Shown: one piece after another, positions 6,578 through 15,113 of the stretch
How the letters are laid out: the number at the start of each line of letters is the position of its first letter
Position numbering within the stretch: the stretch's first letter is position 1
Source of the DNA: UBA668 sp031413415
GTDB lineage: Bacteria; Actinomycetota; Acidimicrobiia; Acidimicrobiales; Ilumatobacteraceae
NCBI GenBank assembly: GCA_031413415.1
Contig: JANOET010000185.1
Coordinates: 1 to 26,956, forward strand
Length of the DNA stretch: 26,956 nt
Reading direction: 5' to 3'
Made by a program: the position numbers and the translations under genes
Notes under the pieces: generated by a model
Told to the model about the DNA's origin: nothing
Databases searched by the model: none
The model's input: the letters and a program-made list of their open reading frames with translations, nothing else

Positions 6578-7642
6578 GTGTCGACACCTCGGCGGGCGAA
6601 CGTGGCGGGCCTCGGGCTCATCGGTGGTTCGATCGCTCGCGCCCTCACCGAGCGAGGGTGGCACGTCTCGGGCGACGACCATCGTCCTGATCGACTCGAG
6701 CAGGCGCTGCATCTGGGCATCATCGGCGCATCGGGCCTGGATGCGGCGGCCGAGATCACCTTCGTCGCGACCCCGGTGCTCACGCTGGTCGACCAGGTTC
6801 AGCGGGCCCTGTCGGCAACCCGCGGCCTCGTCACCGATGTCGGCAGCGTGAAGGGCGCAGTGACCGAGGCGATCGACGACCCGCGCTTCGTCGGCGGACA
6901 TCCCATGGCAGGAAGCGAACTCGAGGGACTCGACGGCGCCGACGGGAGCATGTTCGAGGGGGCGGTGTGGGTGTTGACGCCCACCGCGACCACCCCCGAC
7001 TCGACGTTCGCCACGGTGGCCGCCGTGGTCGCCGAGCTCGGCGCCGATGTCGTGGCGCTTCCGGCCGACCGGCACGACCAGGTGGTCGCCGTGATCAGCC
7101 ACGTGCCCCACCTGACCGCTGCCACCCTGATGGGACTCGCCAGCGACCGGGCGGAGGAACACGCCGCCCTGCTCCGACTGGCCGCCGGCGGCTTCCGCGA
7201 CATGACCCGCATCGCCAGCGGCCAGCCGGGCATCTGGCTCGACATCTGTGCCGAGAACCGCACGGCCATTGTCAGTGCGCTCGACGGGCTCATCGGCGGA
7301 CTGTCCGACATGCGCGCAGTGGTCGAGGGCGACGACCGTACCGAGTTGCACCGGTTGTTGACCAAGGCCCGCGAAGCGCGAGTCAACCTGCCGGTGCGCG
7401 GCACCCACCCCGAGGAGCTGTCCGAGGTGCGCATCCCGATCCTCGACCGTCCGGGTTCGGCGGCCGAGGTGTTCACCCTTGCCGCCGAACTGGGTGTGAA
7501 CATCAGCAGTTTCGAAGTCGTCCACAGTCTCGAGGGCAACCGCGGCGTGGCCGTCGTCCTCGTCGACGCGACGAAGGCCGAGCTGTACCGCGGTGGCCTT
7601 CTCGCTCGGGGCTACCGACCTGCCGTGCAGCGGTTGAGCTGA
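6578..7642 (+). CDS. tyrA: Prephenate dehydrogenase with C-terminal ACT domain
   Basis: Converts prephenate to 4-hydroxyphenylpyruvate with NAD(P) in tyrosine synthesis. At 354 residues it has a Rossmann fold starting GLGLIGGS (residues 11-18), then TDVGSVKGAV and GGHPMAGSE, family motifs for cofactor and substrate binding. HVPHLTAATLMG and GGFRDMTRIASG lie in the helical dimerisation domain. A C-terminal ACT domain (~residues 283-354, IPILDRPGSAAEVFTLAAEL) suggests allosteric control by an aromatic amino acid. The GTG start at 6578 is fixed by TACGCT 8 bases upstream. aroA follows after 5 bases. Confidence 0.94.
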   Translation: MSTPRRANVAGLGLIGGSIARALTERGWHVSGDDHRPDRLEQALHLGIIGASGLDAAAEITFVATPVLTLVDQVQRALSATRGLVTDVGSVKGAVTEAIDDPRFVGGHPMAGSELEGLDGADGSMFEGAVWVLTPTATTPDSTFATVAAVVAELGADVVALPADRHDQVVAVISHVPHLTAATLMGLASDRAEEHAALLRLAAGGFRDMTRIASGQPGIWLDICAENRTAIVSALDGLIGGLSDMRAVVEGDDRTELHRLLTKAREARVNLPVRGTHPEELSEVRIPILDRPGSAAEVFTLAAELGVNISSFEVVHSLEGNRGVAVVLVDATKAELYRGGLLARGYRPAVQRLS

Positions 7643-7647
7643 CGGAC

Positions 7648-8916
7648 ATGGACGTCTACCGCGTCGCACCCCTCGGGTCGCCCATCGATGCCGTCGTCAC
7701 GGTGCCGGGCTCGAAGAGCATCGCCAATCGTGCCCTGGTGTGCGCTGCCCTCGCCGATGGCGAGTCGACGCTCACCGGGGTACCCGACGGCGACGACACC
7801 GAGGCCATGCTCGACTGCCTCGCGCTGATGGGGCTGGACCTCGAGCGGGGGCACAATTCCGTGCAGCTGGCCGGGGGAATCGGCCGGTTCCGCAAGGGAC
7901 CGCTCACGCTGCCCACGCGGTTGGCTGGCACCACGAGCCGATTCATCACGGCGCTCGCGGCGCTCGGCCCCGGGCCGTACACGATCGATGGTGAGCCGCC
8001 GTTGCGTCGCCGGCCGATGGCGCCGCTGCACGAGGCGCTCACGGCGATGGGTGTGCGCGTGCAGGCCCGCGAGCACGACGGGCATCTGCCGGTCACGGTG
8101 CAGGGACCCATCGACGTGACGCTCGACGAGGTGACACTCCGAGGCGACATCAGCAGCCAGTACCTGACCGCGTTGATGCTCATCGCCCCGTACTTCCCGA
8201 ACGGCCTTCGCTTCGTGCTGACGACGCCGCTCGTGTCGCGCCCCTACGTGCGCATCACGGCGGCCGTCATGGCCGAGTTCGGCGTGCCGGGTGTCGAGTT
8301 GGGCGATCGCATCATCATCGTTCCGCCCGGTCGCTACGTCGCCCGCGAGTTCGCGATCGAACCCGATGCCAGCTCGGCGAGCTATCCCTTGGCCGCCGCC
8401 GCCATCTGCGGCGGCACCGTGCGCGTGCCGGGCCTCACCCATGCGTCGTTGCAAGGTGATGCGGCGTTCTGTCACGTGCTGGCTCGAATGGGCTGCACGG
8501 TGCGTCAGGACGATTCCGGCACCACGGTGTCCCGGCACGGGACGCTGAAGGGCATCGAGATCGACATGGTCGACCTGTCGGACCTGGTGCCGACCCTGGC
8601 TGCCGTCGGGGCGTTCGCCGAGGGCACCACCGACGTCCACGGCGTCGGCTTCATTCGTCACAAGGAGAGCGATCGGCTCACCGATCTGTGCGTCGAACTG
8701 CGGCGGGCCGGCATCGATGCCACCGACAACCGCGACGGATTGGTGGTGCGGCAGAGTCGTCCCCACACCGCGACCTTGGCGACGCATCATGACCATCGTC
8801 TCGCGATGGCGTTCGCGCTCGTCGGCCTGGGGGCGAGTGGCATCATCGTCGAGGATCCCGATGTGGTGAGCAAGAGCTGGCCGGACTTCTGGTCGATGAT
8901 CGAGGGGCTCCGTTGA
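7648..8916 (+). CDS. aroA: 3-phosphoshikimate 1-carboxyvinyltransferase (EPSP synthase)
   Basis: Joins shikimate 3-phosphate and phosphoenolpyruvate to EPSP in the shikimate pathway. The 422-residue length is normal. Substrate-binding motifs are complete: VPGSKSIANRAL (Lys23, Arg28), AGTTSRFITAL in the position of the family LGNAGT segment, RRRPMAPLHEAL, DISSQYLTALML, SDLVPTLAA, IRHKESDRL, HDHRLAMAFAL and VSKSWPDFW. ATG at 7648 lies 5 bases after the tyrA stop. It ends in a TTGA overlap with the HAD gene. The usual actinobacterial neighbour cmk does not follow; a cell-envelope module does. Confidence 0.95.
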   Translation: MDVYRVAPLGSPIDAVVTVPGSKSIANRALVCAALADGESTLTGVPDGDDTEAMLDCLALMGLDLERGHNSVQLAGGIGRFRKGPLTLPTRLAGTTSRFITALAALGPGPYTIDGEPPLRRRPMAPLHEALTAMGVRVQAREHDGHLPVTVQGPIDVTLDEVTLRGDISSQYLTALMLIAPYFPNGLRFVLTTPLVSRPYVRITAAVMAEFGVPGVELGDRIIIVPPGRYVAREFAIEPDASSASYPLAAAAICGGTVRVPGLTHASLQGDAAFCHVLARMGCTVRQDDSGTTVSRHGTLKGIEIDMVDLSDLVPTLAAVGAFAEGTTDVHGVGFIRHKESDRLTDLCVELRRAGIDATDNRDGLVVRQSRPHTATLATHHDHRLAMAFALVGLGASGIIVEDPDVVSKSWPDFWSMIEGLR

Positions 8917-9560
8917 CCGGCGAGGTTTCCCGCGCCGAGGTCGCCGCCTTCGACGTGGACGGAACCCTGACCGTGCGCGACTGCGTTCGGCCGTTTCTGC
9001 TGCGGGTCGGCGGCTGGGGTGGGGTGACCACAGCGATGGTGCGCAGGCCCTCGGCGTCGTTCGGTGCCGCGTGGCACCGAGATCGCGACCGATTCAAGGA
9101 ACTGGTCGTCGGCGGGGTGCTGCGCGGGCGGAAGGTCGACGACGTGGAGGCACTGGGCGAAGCGTTCGCCGACGAGGTGGCATCCGATTGGTTGCGTGCG
9201 GACACGGTGGCGCGGCTGCGCTGGCACCAGCGCATGGGCCATCGCATCGTCCTGGTCTCGGCATCGCTCGGACCGTACCTGCGGCCTTTGGGTCGCAGGT
9301 TGGGAGTCGACGAGGTGCTGTGCGCCGAGCCGCTGCAGCAGGGGGAACAGTTCGGCGATGGCCTGCAGGGTGCCAACTGTCGCGCGGCCGAGAAGGTTCG
9401 TCGGCTCGATGCATGGCTCGCTGCGAGTGGTCTTCGCGACGCCACGGTGTGGGCCTACGGCGACAGCAGCGGCGACCGTGAGCTGCTCGCGCGTGCCGAT
9501 CACCCACTCTTCGTGAAGGACATGACCGTGACTGCGGTCCCGGCCGGGTACACGTCGTGA
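8913..9560 (+). CDS. HAD-IB family phosphatase, candidate DPPR 5'-phosphatase
   Basis: A 215-residue HAD superfamily hydrolase of the phosphoserine-phosphatase-like IB type. Motif I is FDVDGTLT, with nucleophile Asp14 and acid/base Asp16. Motif II is the Ser of LVSAS, and motif IV is YGDSSGDRELL. The start is TTG at 8913, overlapping the aroA stop. The end overlaps the UbiA gene as GTGA. Because the next genes encode DPPR synthase, DprE1 and DprE2, I infer it removes the 5'-phosphate from decaprenylphosphoryl-5-phosphoribose, the step assigned in mycobacteria to a different (PAP2-type) candidate. Phosphoserine phosphatase is an alternative from family similarity alone. Confidence 0.85.
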   Translation: MTGEVSRAEVAAFDVDGTLTVRDCVRPFLLRVGGWGGVTTAMVRRPSASFGAAWHRDRDRFKELVVGGVLRGRKVDDVEALGEAFADEVASDWLRADTVARLRWHQRMGHRIVLVSASLGPYLRPLGRRLGVDEVLCAEPLQQGEQFGDGLQGANCRAAEKVRRLDAWLAASGLRDATVWAYGDSSGDRELLARADHPLFVKDMTVTAVPAGYTS

Positions 9561-10426
9561 TCCGCGCGCTGTTCAAGGAGGCTCGGCCGAAGCAGTGGGT
9601 CAAGAACGTGCTGGTGTTCGCGGCGCCGGCGGCAGCGGGCCAACTGACGCACGGCGACGTGCTGCTGAAGACCGTGCTGGCGTTCATCGCGTTCTGCATG
9701 GCGAGTGCCGGCACCTACTACTGGAACGACATCCACGACATCGAGGCCGACCGCACCCATCCGGTGAAGCGGTCGCGACCAATCGCCAGCGGTGCCGTGC
9801 CGTTGGGGACCGCGAAGGTGGTCGGCAGCCTGCTGCTGGTTGCAGCGATCGGCCTGGGCTTTGCCGTTCGCTGGCAGTTGGGTCTGGTGACACTCGGTTA
9901 CATCGTGCTCACCACCACCTACAGCACGGCACTGAAACATGTCGCAGTGGTGGACCTGGTGGCCGTTGCTGCCGGGTTCGTTCTCCGCGCGATCGCCGGT
10001 GCCGTGGCCACCGACGTGCCGATGAGCACCTGGTTCCTGCTGTGCACCTCGTTCGGATCGCTGTTCATCGTCACCGGCAAGCGCTATGCGGAGTTGCGCG
10101 AGTACGGCGATCATGCCGGCGCTGCCCGCGCGTCGCTCGACGACTACACGATGGGATTCCTGCGCATCGTGTTGTCGGTCAGCGTGGGAGCGACATTGGT
10201 GACGTACTGCATCTGGGCGTTCGACACCAAGGAGGTGAGCGGCTCGACCTGGCCGTTCTACGAGCTGTCGATCGTTCCGATGGTCACCGCACTTCTTCGC
10301 TACACGTTGATCCTCGAACAGGGTCACGGCGCAGCACCGGAAGAGATCTTCGTCGCCGATCGCACCCTGCAGGTGCTCGGCCTGCTGTGGGCCGTCGTGT
10401 TCGGCCTGGGGGTGTACGTCGGTTGA
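9557..10426 (+). CDS. ubiA: Decaprenyl-phosphate phosphoribosyltransferase (UbiA family, DPPR synthase)
   Basis: An integral-membrane UbiA prenyltransferase-fold enzyme of 289 residues with about eight to nine hydrophobic helices. The Asp-rich motif N57-D58-I-H-D61-I-E-A-D65 and the following HPVKRSRPIASG match DPPR synthases (mycobacterial Rv3806c type), which transfer phosphoribose from PRPP to decaprenyl phosphate. The second conserved region is VDLVAVAAGFVLRAIAG. The GTG start at 9557 overlaps the HAD stop by four bases. Co-occurrence with dprE1 and dprE2 strongly favours DPPR synthase over menaquinone or heme UbiA members. The polyprenyl chain length cannot be read from sequence. Confidence 0.9.
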   Translation: MIRALFKEARPKQWVKNVLVFAAPAAAGQLTHGDVLLKTVLAFIAFCMASAGTYYWNDIHDIEADRTHPVKRSRPIASGAVPLGTAKVVGSLLLVAAIGLGFAVRWQLGLVTLGYIVLTTTYSTALKHVAVVDLVAVAAGFVLRAIAGAVATDVPMSTWFLLCTSFGSLFIVTGKRYAELREYGDHAGAARASLDDYTMGFLRIVLSVSVGATLVTYCIWAFDTKEVSGSTWPFYELSIVPMVTALLRYTLILEQGHGAAPEEIFVADRTLQVLGLLWAVVFGLGVYVG

Positions 10427-11172
10427 GCATGCGCACGTTCGGCGAAGCACTCGCGCAGGTGAGCGAGGTACAGGGATGGATGAGCCCCGACCAGGCCGAG
10501 CGGTTGTACCGCGCCGGCGCGGCCACTCGAAAGGGCGACCAGATCGTCGAGATCGGGAGCTTCCAGGGCCGCAGCACCATCGTGCTCGCGAGCGCGGCGC
10601 ACGACGGAGTGCCGGTGGTGGCGATCGATCCCCACGCAGGGAACGATCGCGGCCCGCAGGAGATCGAGGGGTATGCCGACGCAGCCGCCACCGACCACGA
10701 GAAGTTCAACGCGAACCTCGCCGCCGCGGGAGTGGCCGACCGGGTACGGCATGTGCGCGCGTTCAGCGATGTGGCCCACGACGAGGTGCACGGCGACGTC
10801 GCCGTGCTGTACATCGATGGAGCTCACCGCTACGCGCCAGCCCGGGCCGACATCCGTGATTGGGGCGCGCGTGTCGCTCCAGGCGGCACGATGCTGATCC
10901 ACGATTCGTTCTCGTCGCTCGGCGTGACGCTGGCGATCGTGCGCGAGTTGATGTTCGACGGTCGGTTCCGGTACGTCGGGCGCGCGCGCTCGCTCACCGA
11001 GTTTCGCGCCGATCTCGATGGCACGCCGAAGAGCCGAGTGACGAACGCACTGCGTCTCGCGGCGCAGTTGCCGTGGTTCGCCAAGAACCTGCTGCTCAAG
11101 GTGCTCATCACGGTCAAGCTCGGTGGAGTCCTGAAGGCGATCACCGGGCGTGATCCCGAGTGGCCATACTGA
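10423..11172 (+). CDS. Class I SAM-dependent methyltransferase (Methyltransf_24-like) in the DPA operon
   Basis: A 249-residue protein with a Rossmann methyltransferase fold. Motif I is VEIGSFQGRST (residues ~42-52), an acidic SAM-binding loop follows at VVAIDPHAG, and the later strand is LYIDGAHRYAPARADIRDW then GGTMLIHDSF, all typical of Methyltransf_24-like enzymes near glycan genes. The start is uncertain: TTG 10423 overlaps the ubiA stop and has GGGGGT about nine bases upstream, while ATG 10429 is two codons in. The 3' end overlaps dprE1 by 13 bases. The substrate is unknown. Position suggests a polyprenyl-pentose intermediate or an arabinose-containing glycan. The mycobacterial dprE locus has no such gene. 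Confidence 0.85.
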   Translation: MSMRTFGEALAQVSEVQGWMSPDQAERLYRAGAATRKGDQIVEIGSFQGRSTIVLASAAHDGVPVVAIDPHAGNDRGPQEIEGYADAAATDHEKFNANLAAAGVADRVRHVRAFSDVAHDEVHGDVAVLYIDGAHRYAPARADIRDWGARVAPGGTMLIHDSFSSLGVTLAIVRELMFDGRFRYVGRARSLTEFRADLDGTPKSRVTNALRLAAQLPWFAKNLLLKVLITVKLGGVLKAITGRDPEWPY

Positions 11173-12542
11173 CAGACGTGCCGATGCAGATCCGTCGTTC
11201 GCTCACGGGGTGGGGACGCACCAACGCCACGGTGGCCGAGGTGCTCGAGCTCCCCAATCACGAGGTCGCCGCGGCCGTGAAGGAAGCGGGACCACGCGGT
11301 GCCGTGGTGCGCGGTCTGGGACGTAGCTACGGCGACGCGGCCCAGAACGCAGGCGGACTGGTGATGCGCCTGCTCGGCGCCGCGCATCAGGCTGTGCTCG
11401 AGCCTGCCGACGGCACGGTGACGGTGCCCGCCGGCGTGAACCTCGACGACCTTTTGCGGGTGATCGTGCCGCGGGGCTGGTTCGTCCCGGTCACGCCTGG
11501 GACGCGCTTCGTCACCATCGGCGGGGCCATCGCCAGCGACATCCACGGCAAGAACCATCACGTCGAGGGCTCGTTCGGCAACCACCTGGTGCGGATCACG
11601 CTGTTGCTCGCCGACGGTGCCGTCGTCGTGGTCGGGCCCGACGAGCAGCCCGAACTGTTCTGGGCGACCGTTGGTGGAATGGGGCTGACGGGCGTCATCC
11701 TCGATGCAACCATCCGTCTGTTGCCCATCGAGAGCAGCCGCATGTCGGTCGACACCACTCGCATCCCCGACCTGGAGGCGCTGTTCACCGCGATGCGCGA
11801 CGGCGACGACGACTATCGGTACAGCGTCGCCTGGATCGATCTCGTCGCGAAGGGCAGCAGTCTCGGTCGGAGCGTGCTCACCCGCGGTGATCACGCCCGG
11901 CTCGACCAGTTGGGTCCCAAGGAGGCCGTCCAGCCCTTCGCCTACGGTCCGCGCCAGTTGCTGGCCGTTCCGCCGTTGGTCCCCCCGATGGGGGTGCTCA
12001 ATCACGCCACCGTTGCGGCGTTCAACGAGGTCTGGTTCCGCAAGGCGCCGCAGCATCGTGAGGGCGAACTGCAGGGCATCGGCGCGTTCTTCCATCCGCT
12101 CGATCTGGTCGGTTCGTGGAACCGTCTGTACGGCTCGAAGGGCATGGTGCAGTATCAGTTCGTGGTGCCGTTCGGTCAGGAGGACGCGATGCGCACCGTG
12201 ATCGAGCGTCTCTCGGCGAGTGGTGCGGCGAGCTTCCTCGCCGTCCTCAAGCGGTTCGGTGCCGGTAACCCTGCGCCCCTCAGCTTCCCGGCGCCGGGAT
12301 GGACGCTGGCCCTCGACGTTCCGGGGGCGTCACGCGGTCTCGGCGACCTGTTGCACGGACTCGACCGAGTGGTGCTCGACGCAGGTGGACGTCACTACCT
12401 CGCCAAGGACGCGCACACCACCGCGGCAGCGATTCGGCGCGGCTATCCACGGCTCGACGAGTGGAAGGCAACCCGCAACGCGGCAGATCCGCACGGCGTG
12501 TGGCAGAGCGATCTGTCGCGCCGACTCGACCTCACTGACTGA
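11160..12542 (+). CDS. dprE1: Decaprenylphosphoryl-beta-D-ribose 2'-oxidase DprE1
   Basis: FAD-dependent oxidase subunit of the DPR 2'-epimerase. It oxidises decaprenylphosphoryl ribose to the 2'-keto intermediate, which DprE2 reduces to the arabinose donor DPA. The 460 residues follow mycobacterial DprE1 closely: LTGWGRTNAT, GLGRSYGDAAQNAGG, SDIHGKNHHVEGSFGNH (FAD-binding), DDYRYSVAWIDL, PLSFPAPGW and YLAKDAHTT with the catalytic Lys. The position matching the benzothiazinone-reactive Cys387 of M. tuberculosis is Ala384 (codon 12309-12311). GTG 11160 overlaps the methyltransferase. GTG 11178 or ATG 11184 are shorter options. Confidence 0.93.
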   Translation: MAILTDVPMQIRRSLTGWGRTNATVAEVLELPNHEVAAAVKEAGPRGAVVRGLGRSYGDAAQNAGGLVMRLLGAAHQAVLEPADGTVTVPAGVNLDDLLRVIVPRGWFVPVTPGTRFVTIGGAIASDIHGKNHHVEGSFGNHLVRITLLLADGAVVVVGPDEQPELFWATVGGMGLTGVILDATIRLLPIESSRMSVDTTRIPDLEALFTAMRDGDDDYRYSVAWIDLVAKGSSLGRSVLTRGDHARLDQLGPKEAVQPFAYGPRQLLAVPPLVPPMGVLNHATVAAFNEVWFRKAPQHREGELQGIGAFFHPLDLVGSWNRLYGSKGMVQYQFVVPFGQEDAMRTVIERLSASGAASFLAVLKRFGAGNPAPLSFPAPGWTLALDVPGASRGLGDLLHGLDRVVLDAGGRHYLAKDAHTTAAAIRRGYPRLDEWKATRNAADPHGVWQSDLSRRLDLTD

Positions 12543-12556
12543 CGGAGCATCACCCC

Positions 12557-13318
12557 ATGGACAACGCACTCGGCGAACCGCAGACCATTCTGCTGCTCGG
12601 TGGAACCAGCGACATCGGCCTCGCGATCGTCCGCGAACTGCTCAGTCCGGCAGCCCGCACGGTGGTGCTGGCGTGCCGCCACCTCGACAAGGGTGAGCAG
12701 GCGGCGGCGGGGCTGCGCCACGATGCCCTGACGGTCGACGTCGTGCAGTTCGACGGCAACGACTCGGCGAGTCATGACCTGTTCGTGGCCGATGTGACCG
12801 CCAAGCACGGCGACATCGACGTGGCCATCGTGGCGTTCGCGCTCTTGGGTGACGGCGAGGTGACTGCGAAGGACACCGCCTCGGCGGCTGCCGTGGCACA
12901 GGTGAACTTCACTGGCACGATCACGGCCACCATCGCGGTGGCGAACCGCATGCGTGGTCAGGGGCACGGTGCGATCGTGATGTTGAGCAGCGTTGCGGGC
13001 GAGCGGGTACGCAAGGCCAATCCGGTGTACGGCGGCACGAAGGCCGGGATCGACGGATTCGCCCAAGGCCTCGGCGATGGTCTGGCTGCCGACGGCGTGC
13101 ACGTGCTCGTCGTTCGGCCGGGTTTCGTCCACTCGGCGATGACGCAAGGCATGCAGGCGGCACCGTTCTCGACCACGCCGGAGAAGGTGGCGGAGGCGAC
13201 GGCGAAGGGGTTGCGCAGCCGTCGTCGCACGGTGTGGGCGCCCGGAATCCTGCGGGTGGTGTTCTCGGTGCTGCGCCACCTGCCCGGACCGGTGTGGCGC
13301 CGACTCCCGATCAACTAA
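12557..13318 (+). CDS. dprE2: Decaprenylphosphoryl-2-keto-pentose reductase DprE2 (SDR family)
   Basis: Short-chain dehydrogenase/reductase of 253 residues that reduces the 2'-keto product of DprE1 to decaprenylphosphoryl arabinose. The cofactor motif is LLLGGTSDIGLAI (residues ~12-24). Ser in MLSSVAGERVRKAN and Tyr158-x-x-x-Lys162 (YGGTK) complete the active site. The N-terminal GEPQTILLLGGTS and C-terminal VLRHLPGPVWRRLPI match mycobacterial DprE2 in position and wording. ATG 12557 is 14 bases after dprE1, with GGAG just downstream of the dprE1 stop as Shine-Dalgarno. The TAA stop overlaps the stop of the convergent membrane gene, with no terminator between them. Confidence 0.93.
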   Translation: MDNALGEPQTILLLGGTSDIGLAIVRELLSPAARTVVLACRHLDKGEQAAAGLRHDALTVDVVQFDGNDSASHDLFVADVTAKHGDIDVAIVAFALLGDGEVTAKDTASAAAVAQVNFTGTITATIAVANRMRGQGHGAIVMLSSVAGERVRKANPVYGGTKAGIDGFAQGLGDGLAADGVHVLVVRPGFVHSAMTQGMQAAPFSTTPEKVAEATAKGLRSRRRTVWAPGILRVVFSVLRHLPGPVWRRLPIN

Positions 13319-15105
13319 TCCAGCCCGCGCTCGGCGAGTTCGCGTTCGAAATCGGCCCGACGGTCGGTGCCGATGCCGATACCCGCTGGGCTGATGCCGT
13401 CGCCCTCCGTACAACGCTGATACAGCATGACCAGCGCGTTCTCGTAGTCGCCGACGAGGCAGAACTGATCGGCAACCACCTGGTTGGGGGCATCGCTCCC
13501 GAACAGGATCGATGCGTTGGGCTCGAACCATCCGGTCCAGAAGTTGGTGAGGATCAGCCAGTCGGCCGAGGCGACGTCGTCGGCGAGGCTCGAACCCTCC
13601 TGGTCGGCCAGGCCGGGGTCCATCTCGATGAAGTAGGTGGCCGGCACCAATTCGGGAAAGAGGTAGTAGAAGGCGACGTCGCTGTAGATGGTGCGGCTCA
13701 GGTCGGCGGGGCCGACGACCAGCCGTTCGCCGGGCTGCATCCACCCGTCGAGGTCGTCGATGGCGGCCTGGCTCGCCATCTGTAGGGCGGCGTTGCCGAA
13801 GTAGAATCGGCGGCCGTCACGCTCGACCTCGAACCCACCCGGCTTGTTGCCGACCGAGATGCGGGACTGCAGCAGGTAGTAGCGGTAGGTGAAGAAGGGG
13901 CAGATGACGAACATCACCAGCCCCACCACGGCACCGGCGACGAGCGGGGCATGGCGGGTCGTCGGCCCGCGCTGTTCGCGTCGCGAGAGCAGCTCGACGA
14001 CCAGGCAGGGGAGCAGCGCGAACGACACGCACGACCCCCAGGCGAGGTGAGTGCTGTCGGGGCGCTGCATCGCCTGGGGCAGCATGCCGAGTCCGAAGAG
14101 CGAGGCGCCCATCAGGACCGTGAGATGCGTACTCCACCCATGGCGGCGAGCGAGCAGCCAGGTGATGATCGGCAGGGCGAGCGCGACGATGACCACGACC
14201 CAGAACCAGAAGAACAACTGGTGGTTCGCGGCCATCGCGGGGAACCTCCACCACGGTGCGTCGAGTGGGCCCTCGGCGACGGCCTGCAGCGCGCCGTCGA
14301 GCTGATCGAAGCTGGGAGGCCGGGGGAGCTCGCGACCGGGACGGAGATGGAACACAGGATCGATGAACATGCCCTGCACGCTCGGGCCGATGCCGGCCAT
14401 CGCGAGGTGTACGAACATCGGGATGAGGCCGACGGCCAGCCCGAACGTGAGCGGTTTCCAGGCCTCCACGTGGCCGCGATGATGGCGCCACAGCAACCAG
14501 CCGTGCCCGAGGCCGAGGGCCAGGGCGAGATCGGGGCGGTAACCGAGCGCGAACCCGGTGAGGAGGCCCGCGATGACCAGCGCGACGCGACGCCGGCGGT
14601 CGCCGGTGTGCAGGGCCCGGACGCCGAACACGATGCTCCACAGGCCGAGGGCGATGCCGCCCTCCCAGGCCAACGCGGACAGCCCGATGGGGGTGAGGAC
14701 GAGCAGGGTGACGGTGACGGCGGTGATGACCGCTGTGCGGTGCCCCCACGCCCGCGCGAGCGTGTAGAGCGCGAACACGATGCCGAGGTGCTGCAGCAGC
14801 CCGAAGACACGCTGCGCCTCGAGGGTGTAGCCGAGCACGGTGTACCAGCCCGAGAGGACGTGCAGCGAGAACGGGCCGTAGAGGTGCAGGAAGTCCACGT
14901 TCGGCACGTCACCGGCGAGGAGTCGCTTCGGGAAGACGAGCATGAAGCCCTCTTCCATAGAACTCCCGGTCGAGAGGAACAGGCCGCGTACCCGGATCGC
15001 GATGACGACGAGGACCAAGGCGAGGGACAGCACCGCACGGCGCTGCACGGCGAAGCGGAGCCTGCCGCCGAGGACGAAGGGCAGGTCGGCCCTGGGGTCG
15101 GTCAC
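13315..15105 (-). CDS. GT-C-like polytopic membrane glycosyltransferase
   Basis: A 596-residue membrane protein with about ten or more hydrophobic helices over residues ~25-390, then a soluble C-terminal part of ~190 residues, probably extracytoplasmic. After the first helix comes STGSSMEEGFMLVFPKRLLA, acidic residues in the first outer loop where GT-C enzymes carry the catalytic Asp/Glu. GPFSLHVLSGWYTVLG follows, as in GT39/PMT-like proteins. It probably moves sugar from a polyprenyl-phosphate donor. Donor and acceptor are not identifiable. The frame is open much further upstream, but GTG 15105 is chosen because TAGCAT lies 8 bases before it and hydrophobic sequence starts soon after. Convergent with dprE2. 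Confidence 0.82.
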   Translation of the reverse strand: MTDPRADLPFVLGGRLRFAVQRRAVLSLALVLVVIAIRVRGLFLSTGSSMEEGFMLVFPKRLLAGDVPNVDFLHLYGPFSLHVLSGWYTVLGYTLEAQRVFGLLQHLGIVFALYTLARAWGHRTAVITAVTVTLLVLTPIGLSALAWEGGIALGLWSIVFGVRALHTGDRRRRVALVIAGLLTGFALGYRPDLALALGLGHGWLLWRHHRGHVEAWKPLTFGLAVGLIPMFVHLAMAGIGPSVQGMFIDPVFHLRPGRELPRPPSFDQLDGALQAVAEGPLDAPWWRFPAMAANHQLFFWFWVVVIVALALPIITWLLARRHGWSTHLTVLMGASLFGLGMLPQAMQRPDSTHLAWGSCVSFALLPCLVVELLSRREQRGPTTRHAPLVAGAVVGLVMFVICPFFTYRYYLLQSRISVGNKPGGFEVERDGRRFYFGNAALQMASQAAIDDLDGWMQPGERLVVGPADLSRTIYSDVAFYYLFPELVPATYFIEMDPGLADQEGSSLADDVASADWLILTNFWTGWFEPNASILFGSDAPNQVVADQFCLVGDYENALVMLYQRCTEGDGISPAGIGIGTDRRADFERELAERGLD

Positions 15106-15113
15106 GGGTGGCG

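Noticed and set aside
7612..8796. A 394-codon minus-strand frame opposite aroA
   Set aside because: It is the shadow of a fully motif-complete EPSP synthase and is Arg/His-rich without recognisable domains.
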